Shown piece after piece: positions 6,065 to 12,709 of a stretch of 12,709 bases of DNA. The translations under genes and the position numbers were made by a program. Origin of the DNA: Bacillota bacterium (lineage in GTDB: Bacteria; Bacillota; UBA994); NCBI GenBank assembly GCA_018725275.1, contig QLUC01000045.1:1-12709 (forward strand), in the 5' to 3' direction. The notes under the pieces are model-generated. The model was not told the origin of the DNA. It saw only the letters and a list, made by a program, of their open reading frames with translations, and made no database searches. The stretch's first letter is position 1; each line of letters starts with the position of its first letter.

Positions 6065-8146
6065 TTGAAGCAGTTTACCACCGAACAGCTCCGCAATATC
6101 TGTCTCGCCGGACATGGCGGGGCAGGCAAGACCAGCTTTCTCGAAGCGGCCTTGTATGGTTGCGGGCACATCGACCGCATGGGCAAGGTGGACGAGGGGA
6201 CCACGGTCTCTGACCATGATCCGGAGGAAGTAAAGCGGGCTATCTCTATCTCGACATCTCTGGGCCCTTGCGTGGCGCAGGGGCATAAGATCAATTTTAT
6301 CGACACGCCGGGCTACTTTGATTTTGTGGGCGAGGTTAAAGGTGCCTTGCGGGCGGCGGATGCTGCGCTGATCTTTGCCTGCGCGGTATCGGGGGTCGAG
6401 GTGGGCACCGAAAAGGTCTGGGCCTATGCCAGCGAGGGCAATCTGCCGCGCGCCTTCTTTATAAACAAGATGGACCGCGAGAATGCCAACTTTGCGCGGG
6501 TGGTCGGGCAGCTAAAAGAAGTCTTTGGCAGTAGCGCCGCTCCCATCCAGATGCCCATTGGGTCTGAGGCCAAACTGGTCGGCATTGTGGACCTGCTCAT
6601 GGAAAAGGCGTTTTACTACACTGATAGCGGGCGCAAACTAGAAGAAAAACCCATTCCGGCCGAGCTCATGGCCCAGGCGGCGGAGTACCGCGCGGTACTG
6701 CTTGAGGCTATTGCGGAGACGGACGACGAGTTGTTAGAGAAGTACCTTGAGGGACAAGAGCTCACTCTTGAAGAAGTCATGCGCGGCGCTAAGGCGGGCA
6801 TTCTCGCCGGCAAGCTGACGCCTATTTTATGCGGCTCGTCGCTGAAAAATATCGGCATAAAGTCGGCCCTTGATGCCATCATCCGGTACTTCCCTTCCCC
6901 GAAGGATTTTGCCCCGCAAAGTGGCGTGAACCCAAAATCAAAGAGCGAGGAACAGCGCCTTTCCGCCGTTACCGCTCCTTTCTCCGCCTTGGTCTTTAAG
7001 ACCATGGCTGACCCCTATGTGGGCAAGCTTTCGCTCTTTAGGGTCTACTCGGGGGCCATAAAATCAGATTCATCGGTCTTTAATAGCACTAAGGAAAACG
7101 CCGAGCGCATCGGGCAGCTCTTTGTCGTGCGGGGCAAGACGCAGGAAGCCGTCACCGAACTCATAGCCGGGGACATCGGTGCCGTGGCTAAACTACAGGC
7201 CACCGCCACCGGCGATACCCTCGCCGATAAAGAACACCCCATTCGTTACCAAGGAGTGGCCTTCCCTCGGCCCACCATTTCGATGGCGGTCGAGCCAAAA
7301 TCCAAGGGCGATGAAGAAAAGATAGGCAGTTCCTTTAGCCGCCTGCAAGAAGAAGACCTTACCTTTATGGTGCGGCGCGAAACCGAAACCCGGCAGACCA
7401 TTATCTCGGGCATGGGTGAGCTGCATCTTGAAGTCATCGTCAGCCGCATTGCCAAGAAATTTGGCGTCGAGGTGGTCATCTCGCTACCTAAAGTGCCTTA
7501 CCGCGAGACCATTCGCAGCTCGGTGCGCATGGAGGGCAAGCACAAGAAGCAATCCGGCGGCAAGGGGCAGTTCGGCCATGTGTGGATTGAAATGGAACCA
7601 ACGGAAGCGGGATTGGGCTTTGAATTTGTGGACAAGGTCTTTGGCGGTGCTGTGCCTCGCCAGTATATCCCAGCCGTCGAGAAGGGCATTAGAGAGACGC
7701 TGGATGAGGGCGTCATTGCCGGTTATCGGGTCGTCGATGTGCGCGTGACGCTGGTGGATGGGTCAAGTCATCCGGTGGACTCTTCGGAAATGGCCTTTAA
7801 GATTGCCGGTGCGCTCGCCTTTAAGAAGGCTTTTGCCGCCTGCCGGCCCATTCTCCTTGAGCCCATCGTCAACCTTGAGGTGAAGGTCCCCGATACCGAC
7901 ATGGGCACCATTATCGGCGACTTAAATAAAAAGCGGGGCCGCATTCTCGGCATGGAGCCCCAAGATGGCATGCAGTTAGTTAAAGCACAGGCACCCTTGG
8001 GCGAGCTGTTCAAGTATGCTACGGACCTGCGTTCCATGACCCAGGGCAGGGCGTCCTTCATTACGCAGCATTCCCACTACGAAGAGGTGCCCAGTAACGT
8101 GGCCGACCCAATCATCGCCGCTGCCGCCAAGAAGGAAGAAGAATAA
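6065..8146 (+). CDS. Elongation factor G-like translational GTPase (EF-G2 / EFG-II type)
   Basis: This is a ribosome-binding GTPase with the full EF-G layout: G domain (about 8-280), domain II (about 300-385), III (about 400-470), IV (about 475-590, with GGKGQFGHVWI) and V (about 595-680). It is a paralogue, not the housekeeping EF-G. The P-loop is GHGGAGKTS (16-24), switch I reads SDHDPEEVKRAISIS (49-63), and switch II is DTPGY (80-84), where canonical EF-G has DTPGH. NKMD (134-137) is intact. These changes match the EF-G-2 class as I recall it from Thermus. Loss of the switch II His, the GTPase catalytic residue, suggests slow or different hydrolysis. The start is a TTG at 6065 with AGGAGG at 6050-6055, and it begins at the usual EF-G N-terminus (KQFTTEQLRN). 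The length is 693 residues. The methyltransferase gene starts 19 bases after its stop. Confidence 0.9.
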   Translation: MKQFTTEQLRNICLAGHGGAGKTSFLEAALYGCGHIDRMGKVDEGTTVSDHDPEEVKRAISISTSLGPCVAQGHKINFIDTPGYFDFVGEVKGALRAADAALIFACAVSGVEVGTEKVWAYASEGNLPRAFFINKMDRENANFARVVGQLKEVFGSSAAPIQMPIGSEAKLVGIVDLLMEKAFYYTDSGRKLEEKPIPAELMAQAAEYRAVLLEAIAETDDELLEKYLEGQELTLEEVMRGAKAGILAGKLTPILCGSSLKNIGIKSALDAIIRYFPSPKDFAPQSGVNPKSKSEEQRLSAVTAPFSALVFKTMADPYVGKLSLFRVYSGAIKSDSSVFNSTKENAERIGQLFVVRGKTQEAVTELIAGDIGAVAKLQATATGDTLADKEHPIRYQGVAFPRPTISMAVEPKSKGDEEKIGSSFSRLQEEDLTFMVRRETETRQTIISGMGELHLEVIVSRIAKKFGVEVVISLPKVPYRETIRSSVRMEGKHKKQSGGKGQFGHVWIEMEPTEAGLGFEFVDKVFGGAVPRQYIPAVEKGIRETLDEGVIAGYRVVDVRVTLVDGSSHPVDSSEMAFKIAGALAFKKAFAACRPILLEPIVNLEVKVPDTDMGTIIGDLNKKRGRILGMEPQDGMQLVKAQAPLGELFKYATDLRSMTQGRASFITQHSHYEEVPSNVADPIIAAAAKKEEE

Positions 8147-8165
8147 TTAGAATAAGGGGCATGCT

Positions 8166-9341
8166 ATGTATCCGACAGTCTACTTGCAAAAAGAGCGCCG
8201 TCCGCGGATTATGGCGGGTCACCCTTGGATTTTTCAAAGCGATATTGGGCGTATAGCCGGTACGCCCCTTGCCGGGGGACTGGTAAGAGTGCAGAACCAC
8301 GCGGGTGCTTTTGTGGGCGTCGGGTACTACAACCCCGATAGCCAAATTACGGTGCGCCTTTTGACTAGGCAGGACGAAGAGATAAACCCCCACTTTTTTC
8401 AAAGGCGCATCGGCGAAGCGCTTTCCCTGCGCCAAAAAGTGGTGGATAAAGACACTACCGCCTACCGTCTGGTGCACAGCGAGGCCGATTACTTGCCGGG
8501 GCTGATAGTCGACATCTATGGTCAATATGCGGTAATGCAGGTGTTGACGCTAGGGCTTGAGCCCTATACTGAAATCATCGCCGAGTGTTTGCGCGACACC
8601 TTAGGAATCAAGGGCCTAGTCCTCCGTAACGACGTGTCCGTGCGTCGGCTGGAAGGGTTAGACCTGGGCGTTAGTTTTCTCGGGGATTCTTTCTCCCCTC
8701 AGGTGGAGGTCAAGGAGAATGGTCTTCGCCTCGAGGTAAATCTGTGGTCAGGGCAAAAAACGGGTTACTTCCTCGACCAACGCGAAAACCGCGCCTTTAT
8801 TCGGCCTTTTGTGCAAGGGGTGCGAGTGCTCGACTGCTTTAGCCACACTGGGTCATTTGCGGTGCATGCCGCGCATTTTGGTGCGAGCGAGGTCACGGCG
8901 GTGGACATTGCGGCGACAGCGGTAGAGGGGACCTTGAAAAATGCCGCCCTGAACAACCTGCCTAATATCTCGGCCGTCATGGCCAATGCCTTTGATTTTC
9001 TCAGAGAGCAGGTTGATGCGCGAGAGCGCTACGGTGCGGTGCTCATCGACCCGCCAGCCTTCACGAAAAGCAAGGCCTCCCTCCCTGCCGCGCGGCGCGG
9101 CTACAAGGAGGTCAACTTAAGGGGCATGAAACTCGTGAGCCCCGGCGGATACCTCGTTACCTCAAGTTGCTCTTACCACTTGTCCCGCGAAGATTTTTTG
9201 GCCATTCTAAACGAAGCCGCCGCGGACGCCCATCGCCAAGTGAAAGTGGTGGCTATTCGCGGCCAGGCGATGGATCACCCCCTGCTCTTGGCCGCGCGGG
9301 AGACGAGTTACCTCAAATTTGTGGTGCTCCAGGTTTGGTAA
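8166..9341 (+). CDS. RlmI-like class I SAM-dependent rRNA methyltransferase (PUA domain)
   Basis: This is predicted to transfer a methyl group from S-adenosylmethionine to a cytosine C5 in large-subunit rRNA (RlmI acts on 23S C1962 in E. coli). An N-terminal PUA RNA-binding domain fills about 1-75 (GHPWIF at 18-23). The catalytic domain has the family signature GQKTGYFLDQRENR (196-209), the SAM loop VLDCFSHTGSF (221-231), motif IV DPPAF (295-299) and SSCSYH (333-338), whose Cys335 is the likely nucleophile. The length of 391 residues is close to E. coli RlmI. ATG at 8166 follows AAGGGG (8154-8159) by 6 bases. It is probably cotranscribed with the EF-G-like gene. The exact target base is not shown by sequence alone. 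Its last codons and stop lie in a 16-bp tandem duplication, and a strong terminator follows. Confidence 0.9.
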   Translation: MYPTVYLQKERRPRIMAGHPWIFQSDIGRIAGTPLAGGLVRVQNHAGAFVGVGYYNPDSQITVRLLTRQDEEINPHFFQRRIGEALSLRQKVVDKDTTAYRLVHSEADYLPGLIVDIYGQYAVMQVLTLGLEPYTEIIAECLRDTLGIKGLVLRNDVSVRRLEGLDLGVSFLGDSFSPQVEVKENGLRLEVNLWSGQKTGYFLDQRENRAFIRPFVQGVRVLDCFSHTGSFAVHAAHFGASEVTAVDIAATAVEGTLKNAALNNLPNISAVMANAFDFLREQVDARERYGAVLIDPPAFTKSKASLPAARRGYKEVNLRGMKLVSPGGYLVTSSCSYHLSREDFLAILNEAAADAHRQVKVVAIRGQAMDHPLLLAARETSYLKFVVLQVW

Positions 9342-9361
9342 AGATCAGGTTTGGTAAAGAT
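9330..9361. repeat. Perfect 16-bp tandem duplication over the methyltransferase stop codon
   Basis: CAGGTTTGGTAAAGAT occurs at 9330-9345 and again directly at 9346-9361 with no mismatch. The first copy encodes the final Gln-Val-Trp and the TAA stop; the second is untranslated. The protein is unchanged because the first stop is used. Confidence 0.95.
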
Positions 9362-9372
9362 GTTGTAGTAAG

Positions 9373-9402
9373 GCCGTCGCGAGGAATCGCGGCGGCTTTT
9401 TT
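9373..9402 (+). terminator. Strong Rho-independent terminator after the methyltransferase gene
   Basis: GCCGTCGCGA (9373-9382) pairs with TCGCGGCGGC (9387-9396) over ten positions, one T-G. It closes on a GGAA tetraloop of the stable GNRA class and is followed by six T (9397-9402). It separates this transcription unit from the ctsR operon. Confidence 0.93.
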
Positions 9403-9446
9403 GCTTTAAGTAGCCAAACCGCGCCAGAAAACCGCGCTAACGCGAG

Positions 9447-9481
9447 CAATTTGCAGCTAGGGCAGGCAACAGAGCAAATTG
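9447..9481. repeat. Short inverted repeat upstream of the ctsR promoter
   Basis: CAATTTGC (9447-9454) and GCAAATTG (9474-9481) are perfect reverse complements with 19 bases between them. They lie between the terminator and the ctsR -35 box, where a regulator could bind. The rest of 9403-9506 shows only a repeated CCGCGC and no gene. Confidence 0.4.
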
Positions 9482-9506
9482 TGCCCCAGAACGCTTATTT
9501 TGGTAG

Positions 9507-9535
9507 TTGAGAAGGCCGGTTGGGTATACTATCAT
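9507..9535 (+). promoter_or_regulatory. Sigma-A type promoter of the ctsR operon
   Basis: TTGAGA (9507-9512) and TATCAT (9530-9535) are 5/6 matches to the -35 and -10 consensus with an ideal 17-base spacer. TATACT at 9525-9530 is an alternative -10. Initiation would fall near 9541-9543, inside the CtsR operator. Confidence 0.65.
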
Positions 9536-9538
9536 AAA

Positions 9539-9555
9539 GGTCAGGGAAGGACAAA
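9539..9555 (+). promoter_or_regulatory. CtsR operator (heptad direct repeat)
   Basis: The known CtsR box is two RGTCAAA heptads separated by NAN. Here GGTCAGG (5/7), GAA, GGACAAA (6/7) follow in exactly that spacing. The site covers the predicted transcription start, so bound CtsR would block initiation. Only one such box is visible. Confidence 0.75.
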
Positions 9556-9570
9556 GAAGGAAGTGCCGCA

Positions 9571-10038
9571 ATGCCCAACTTGGCGGATGTCATCGAGGCC
9601 TACCTAGTAGAACTGCTGCAACAGGCAGAGCAGAGGTCTATTGTCATACAGCGCAGCGATTTGGCCGCACTCTTTGCTTGTGCGCCTTCGCAGGTCAGCT
9701 ATGTCCTGCAGACACGTTTTATACCTCAGCGCGGCTACCTAGTCGAAACCCGCCGCGGCGGAGGTGGGTACATACGCATCACCGGCTTGTTGCCGAGTGT
9801 TGACGAGTTGTGGAGGCAGGCTCTGGAGATTTCGTCCTTCGCGCTGACCACAAACGATGCCCGCCACCTCATCGGCCTCTTGTACCAAGCCAGACTGATC
9901 ACGGCACGGGAGGCGCGACTGCTCCGGGTGGCGCTAGAGAGGGCAGTCCTCCGCCTCGAGCAACCTTGGCACGACGAGGTGCGCGCCGAACTAATGCGGT
10001 CTATGTTGGCCACTTTAATGACCAGTAGGGAGGAATAA
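9571..10038 (+). CDS. ctsR: Transcriptional repressor of class III heat-shock genes, CtsR
   Basis: This dimeric DNA-binding repressor of clp genes releases DNA on heat or protein stress. The N-terminal winged helix-turn-helix covers about 1-72: recognition helix near SQVSYVLQTRF (40-50) and wing ETRRGGGGYIRI (59-70). The four-glycine loop (63-66) is the reported heat sensor, and Arg62 matches the wing arginine that McsB phosphorylates in the Geobacillus protein. The C-terminal helical dimerisation domain (about 80-155) has the TTNDARHL and ALITAREA-like segments of the family. The length of 155 residues is typical. ATG at 9571 follows AAGGA (9557-9561) by 9 bases, and the CtsR box upstream indicates autoregulation. 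mcsA follows after 3 bases. Confidence 0.95.
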   Translation: MPNLADVIEAYLVELLQQAEQRSIVIQRSDLAALFACAPSQVSYVLQTRFIPQRGYLVETRRGGGGYIRITGLLPSVDELWRQALEISSFALTTNDARHLIGLLYQARLITAREARLLRVALERAVLRLEQPWHDEVRAELMRSMLATLMTSREE

Positions 10039-10041
10039 AGA

Positions 10042-10548
10042 ATGCTCTGTGAAGAATGCAGGAAACACCAAGCCAACGTTCATGTCACACAGGTCTTAAA
10101 TGGGGAGCGAACCGAGAAGAATCTGTGTGAGCACTGCGCGCAGGCGATGGGCGAGCTGGACCTTGCGGGCCTTGGGTCGGGTAGTTTTAATATTAACAAC
10201 TTATTGGCGGGAATTATGAGCATGGAGCAGGGGTCGCTCGCGCTAAAGTCGCGCGGCCTGGCTTGTGCTACCTGTGGAATGGACTATCGGCGCTTTGCCG
10301 AGGGTGGAAGGCTAGGCTGTGCCGATTGCTACCAGACTTTTAGCCGCCAACTGGCACCGTTACTCAAGCGCATCCACGGTACCCCCACCCATCAGGGTAA
10401 GCTGCCGAGCCGCGGCGCACTGTCCGTGAACCGCAAGCGACACCTCAGCCGTTTAAAGGGCGAACTCAAGGCGGCGGTGGAGCAGGAGCATTTTGAACGG
10501 GCGGCCGAAATTAGAGATCAAATTAAGCGGGTAGAGCAAGGAGGGTGA
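10042..10548 (+). CDS. mcsA: McsA, zinc-binding activator of the McsB arginine kinase
   Basis: McsA binds and stimulates McsB and modulates CtsR. Four CxxC pairs are present: Cys3/Cys6, Cys29/Cys32, Cys75/Cys78 and Cys93/Cys96, enough for two zinc sites. A UVR motif at about 133-166 (LKGELKAAVEQEHFERAAEIRDQIKRV) is the coiled helical hairpin that meets Clp or McsB partners. At 168 residues it is slightly shorter than the B. subtilis protein. ATG at 10042 is preceded by AGGGAGG near the ctsR stop. Its end overlaps the Shine-Dalgarno region of mcsB, which fits translational coupling. Confidence 0.93.
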   Translation: MLCEECRKHQANVHVTQVLNGERTEKNLCEHCAQAMGELDLAGLGSGSFNINNLLAGIMSMEQGSLALKSRGLACATCGMDYRRFAEGGRLGCADCYQTFSRQLAPLLKRIHGTPTHQGKLPSRGALSVNRKRHLSRLKGELKAAVEQEHFERAAEIRDQIKRVEQGG

Positions 10549-10553
10549 GCACA

Positions 10554-11597
10554 GTGGATTGCCGAGCAAAGTGGGTAGCAGGCGGAGAGACTTCCGATCC
10601 GATCGTCATTTCTAGCCGGGTGCGTCTAGCGCGAAATCTGAAGGGCATTCCTTTCCCCGGAGCCATGAGCAGTAAAGAGGGCAGTGAGGTCCTCTCGCGC
10701 GTCGCCACATTGCTAGAGCAGAAGGCACCGCATGGGTATGAAGTATTTTACATGGCGAAAATGCCCCAAGTCGAGCGCTTAGCCCTCGTCGAGGAGCACC
10801 TTATAAGTTATGACTTGGCGAACAAAACAGAGGGTGCGGTGGCAATTTCGCGGGATGGTGCTACCTCGGTCATGTTGAATGAAGAGGACCATCTGCGCAT
10901 TCAGGCGCTACTCCCCGGGCTTTCTCTGGAGGAGGCTTGGCAGACGGCGGATAGCTGTGATGACTTCCTTGAAGCAGAACTCGATTTCGCTTTTCACGAG
11001 GACTACGGTTACCTCACTGCCTGCCCCACCAATGTGGGCACAGGCATGCGCGCCTCAGTCATGCTCCATCTGCCCGCCTTGGTCGAGTCAAGGCAGATTG
11101 GGCGTCTCTTGGCGGCCATTGGCCAGTTTGGCCTGATGGCCCGCGGTCTTTATGGCGAAGGTACAGAGGCTAAGGGCAGTATATTCCAGATTTCTAACCA
11201 GGTTACCTGCGGTATCGCGGAAGATGAAATTGTCCGCAATCTAAAAGCCGTGGTAGAGCAAATCAAGGCCCAAGAACAGGCGCACCTGCAGAAGATGGTC
11301 GCTCTGCAGCGCGCAAAAATAGAAGATAGGGTCTATCGTGCTCTCGGTCTTTTGACCAATGCCCGGGTGCTTGACAGCAGCGAGGCCATGGTCCTCTTGT
11401 CGGAGCTTCGCCTAGGGGTTTCGGCAGGTCTGCTTTCCCTGCCGGTGGGGGTATTATCGGAGCTCTTGGTCTTAATGCAGCCTGGGGTACTGCAGACAGT
11501 GAACAAGGTTAATTTAGACGCCTTGGAGCGCGATATAAAGCGCGGGGAGATCGTCCGCCGGCGTCTCTTAGAGGTTTTAGGGAGGGAAAAACAATGA
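10554..11597 (+). CDS. mcsB: Protein-arginine kinase McsB
   Basis: McsB phosphorylates arginines on substrate proteins, marking them for ClpCP, and inactivates CtsR. It has the phosphagen-kinase fold: SSRVRLARN (20-28, nucleotide-binding arginines), NEEDHLRIQ (109-117), CPTNVGTGMRASVMLHLP (157-174) with active-site Cys157, and EGTEAKGSIFQISNQ (202-216). The C-terminal allosteric phospho-arginine motif RDxxRA reads RDIKRG (326-331), with Gly for Ala. GTG at 10554 is preferred because AAGGAGG (10538-10544) lies 9 bases before it; GTG at 10545 would add three residues but directly touches the Shine-Dalgarno. That gives 347 residues, a little shorter than B. subtilis McsB at the N-terminus. Its TGA stop overlaps the clpC start as ATGA. 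Confidence 0.95.
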   Translation: MDCRAKWVAGGETSDPIVISSRVRLARNLKGIPFPGAMSSKEGSEVLSRVATLLEQKAPHGYEVFYMAKMPQVERLALVEEHLISYDLANKTEGAVAISRDGATSVMLNEEDHLRIQALLPGLSLEEAWQTADSCDDFLEAELDFAFHEDYGYLTACPTNVGTGMRASVMLHLPALVESRQIGRLLAAIGQFGLMARGLYGEGTEAKGSIFQISNQVTCGIAEDEIVRNLKAVVEQIKAQEQAHLQKMVALQRAKIEDRVYRALGLLTNARVLDSSEAMVLLSELRLGVSAGLLSLPVGVLSELLVLMQPGVLQTVNKVNLDALERDIKRGEIVRRRLLEVLGREKQ

Positions 11598-12709
11598 TGT
11601 TTCCATTAATGCCGGGCGCAGAGCAGGTGCTCGCCGCCGCCGAGGAAAATGCGCGGCAGCTCAAGCATGCCATTGTCGGAACGGAGCATCTCCTGCTTGG
11701 GGTGGTAATGACCCTGACGGGAGAACGGGCTGAAGCCCTACAAAATTTGGGTCTGACCAAGGAGCGGGTGCTCGAACAATTATCGACTCTGGTACCTCTG
11801 GGTGAAGGCGGTGCGGTGCAGGGTGCTTCCGCACGGGTGAAGAAAGTTCTGGAGCTTGCTTTCGCCGAGGCACGCAAGCAGGGGTTCGCGGCCATCGATG
11901 TCGCGCACATCCTCATCGGCCTCCTGCAAGAGGGTGAAGGGGTTGGAGCCGCCATCCTCATGGCTCTGGGCATCGACCTAGACAGCATGCGGGAGGTTTT
12001 CGCCGTTATGGAAGACGGCCCCGAGGAGCCTCTGGCCGAGCGGCCGACTAGTGAAAGCGGCGAGCGGCAGAAAAAACAAAAGGGCAAGACGCCAACCCTC
12101 GATGCCCACGGGCGGGACTTTACGAAGCTTGCGCTGGAGGGGGCACTAGACCCGGTGATCGGTCGCGCCAAGGAAATGTCCAGGGTTATCCAGATACTTT
12201 CGCGCCGCACGAAGAATAACCCTGTGCTCATCGGTGAGCCTGGGGTGGGTAAGACCGCCATTGTCGAAGGGTTAGCGCAAAAGATCGTGCAGGGCGCCGT
12301 GCCGGAGACGCTCCGTGGCAAGAGAGTGGTCGCGCTCGACATGGCGGCGCTGGTTGCCGGCACCAAGTATCGGGGCGAGTTTGAGGAGCGCCTCAAAAAA
12401 GTGGTGCAAGAAATACAGCAGGCGCAGAATATTGTGCTTTTTATTGATGAAATGCATACCATTATCGGTGCCGGCGGGGCCGAAGGGGCCATTGACGCGA
12501 GCAATATCCTTAAGCCGGCCTTGGCGAGGGGGGAGCTGCAGTGTGTAGGCGCGACCACCCTCGATGAGTATCGCCGGCACGTGGAGAGGGACCCGGCCCT
12601 AGAAAGGCGGTTTCAGCCGGTCATGGTCGATGCGCCGACACAAGAGGCCGCCATTGAGATTCTCAAGGGTCTCCGGGACCTTTACGAGGCCCACCATCGG
12701 GTGAAAATA
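11594..12709 (+). CDS. clpC: ATP-dependent Clp protease ATPase subunit ClpC (5' part, runs off the window)
   Basis: This AAA+ unfoldase feeds ClpP. The first 372 codons are open to the window end, with no stop. The N-domain has two repeats (about 3-68 and 77-140), then a charged linker (141-167) and the D1 ATPase: TPTLD, DPVIGR (186-191), Walker A GEPGVGKT (214-221), pore loop GTKYRGEF (256-263, Tyr259), Walker B FIDE (283-286) and LERRFQP near 12598-12621. D1 is nearly identical to B. subtilis ClpC from memory, but the N-domain diverges. The first repeat keeps GTEH (29-32); the second has DVAH (102-105), so the phospho-arginine-pocket Glu106 of B. subtilis corresponds to Ala104. ATG at 11594 overlaps the mcsB stop and follows GGGAGG (11580-11585) by 8 bases. 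The M-domain and D2 lie beyond the window. Confidence 0.96.
   Translation, partial: MMFPLMPGAEQVLAAAEENARQLKHAIVGTEHLLLGVVMTLTGERAEALQNLGLTKERVLEQLSTLVPLGEGGAVQGASARVKKVLELAFAEARKQGFAAIDVAHILIGLLQEGEGVGAAILMALGIDLDSMREVFAVMEDGPEEPLAERPTSESGERQKKQKGKTPTLDAHGRDFTKLALEGALDPVIGRAKEMSRVIQILSRRTKNNPVLIGEPGVGKTAIVEGLAQKIVQGAVPETLRGKRVVALDMAALVAGTKYRGEFEERLKKVVQEIQQAQNIVLFIDEMHTIIGAGGAEGAIDASNILKPALARGELQCVGATTLDEYRRHVERDPALERRFQPVMVDAPTQEAAIEILKGLRDLYEAHHRVKI

Noticed and set aside
9507..9803. 98-codon + strand open frame overlapping the ctsR promoter and 5' end
   Set aside because: It crosses the promoter and the CtsR operator and is out of frame with the clear ctsR gene.
11509..12558. Long minus-strand open frame (349 codons) opposite mcsB/clpC
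   Set aside because: The + strand frame encodes an unmistakable ClpC. The antisense product is rich in Ser, Pro and Arg, as expected for a mirror frame of a GC-rich gene.

Overview
The window is a stretch of core genes from a Gram-positive, Bacillota-type bacterium, most likely of the clostridial side of the phylum. The main evidence is the complete start of a ctsR-mcsA-mcsB-clpC operon, the arginine-kinase heat-shock cassette of low-GC Gram-positives. Supporting evidence is a phosphate-binding protein with a copper-amine-oxidase-like N-terminal domain (common on Bacillota secreted proteins), purine-rich Shine-Dalgarno sequences, and use of GTG and TTG starts. By eye the base composition is moderately GC-rich and even throughout. 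All genes recognised lie on the + strand, and I see no frameshift, insertion sequence, CRISPR array or tRNA/rRNA gene.

Layout. 1-239: intergenic DNA with a palindromic repeat, a terminator-like hairpin enclosed by an 11-bp inverted repeat, and the pstS leader. 240-4226: a compact, overlapping pstS-pstC-pstA-pstB phosphate ABC transporter operon without phoU. 4227-4523: intergenic DNA rich in competing hairpins, a second copy of the palindromic repeat followed by a T-run, then the guaB upstream region. 4524-5963: guaB (IMP dehydrogenase). 6065-8146: an EF-G-like translational GTPase of the EFG-II kind. 8166-9341: an RlmI-like rRNA methyltransferase, closed by a strong terminator at 9373-9402. 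9507-12709: a promoter with a CtsR operator at its start point, then ctsR, mcsA, mcsB and the first 372 codons of clpC, which runs off the window.

How the parts work together. PstS captures phosphate outside the cell, PstC and PstA form the membrane channel and PstB powers it. GuaB commits IMP to guanine nucleotides. The EF-G-like protein and the methyltransferase are 19 bp apart and both point at the ribosome. CtsR represses its own operon, McsB with McsA tags proteins (including CtsR) with phospho-arginine, and ClpC delivers tagged proteins to ClpP.

I found no new defence or mobile system. The most interesting points are changes at normally conserved positions in intact genes: PstA lacks the Arg and Glu of its R-x-x-G-E motif, PstB has LSIGQ in place of LSGGQ, and the ClpC N-domain has lost the Glu of its second phospho-arginine pocket. 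Also worth a look are a palindromic intergenic module present twice with stem-preserving changes, and a 16-bp tandem duplication over a stop codon. These comparisons with model proteins are from memory and were not run as alignments.
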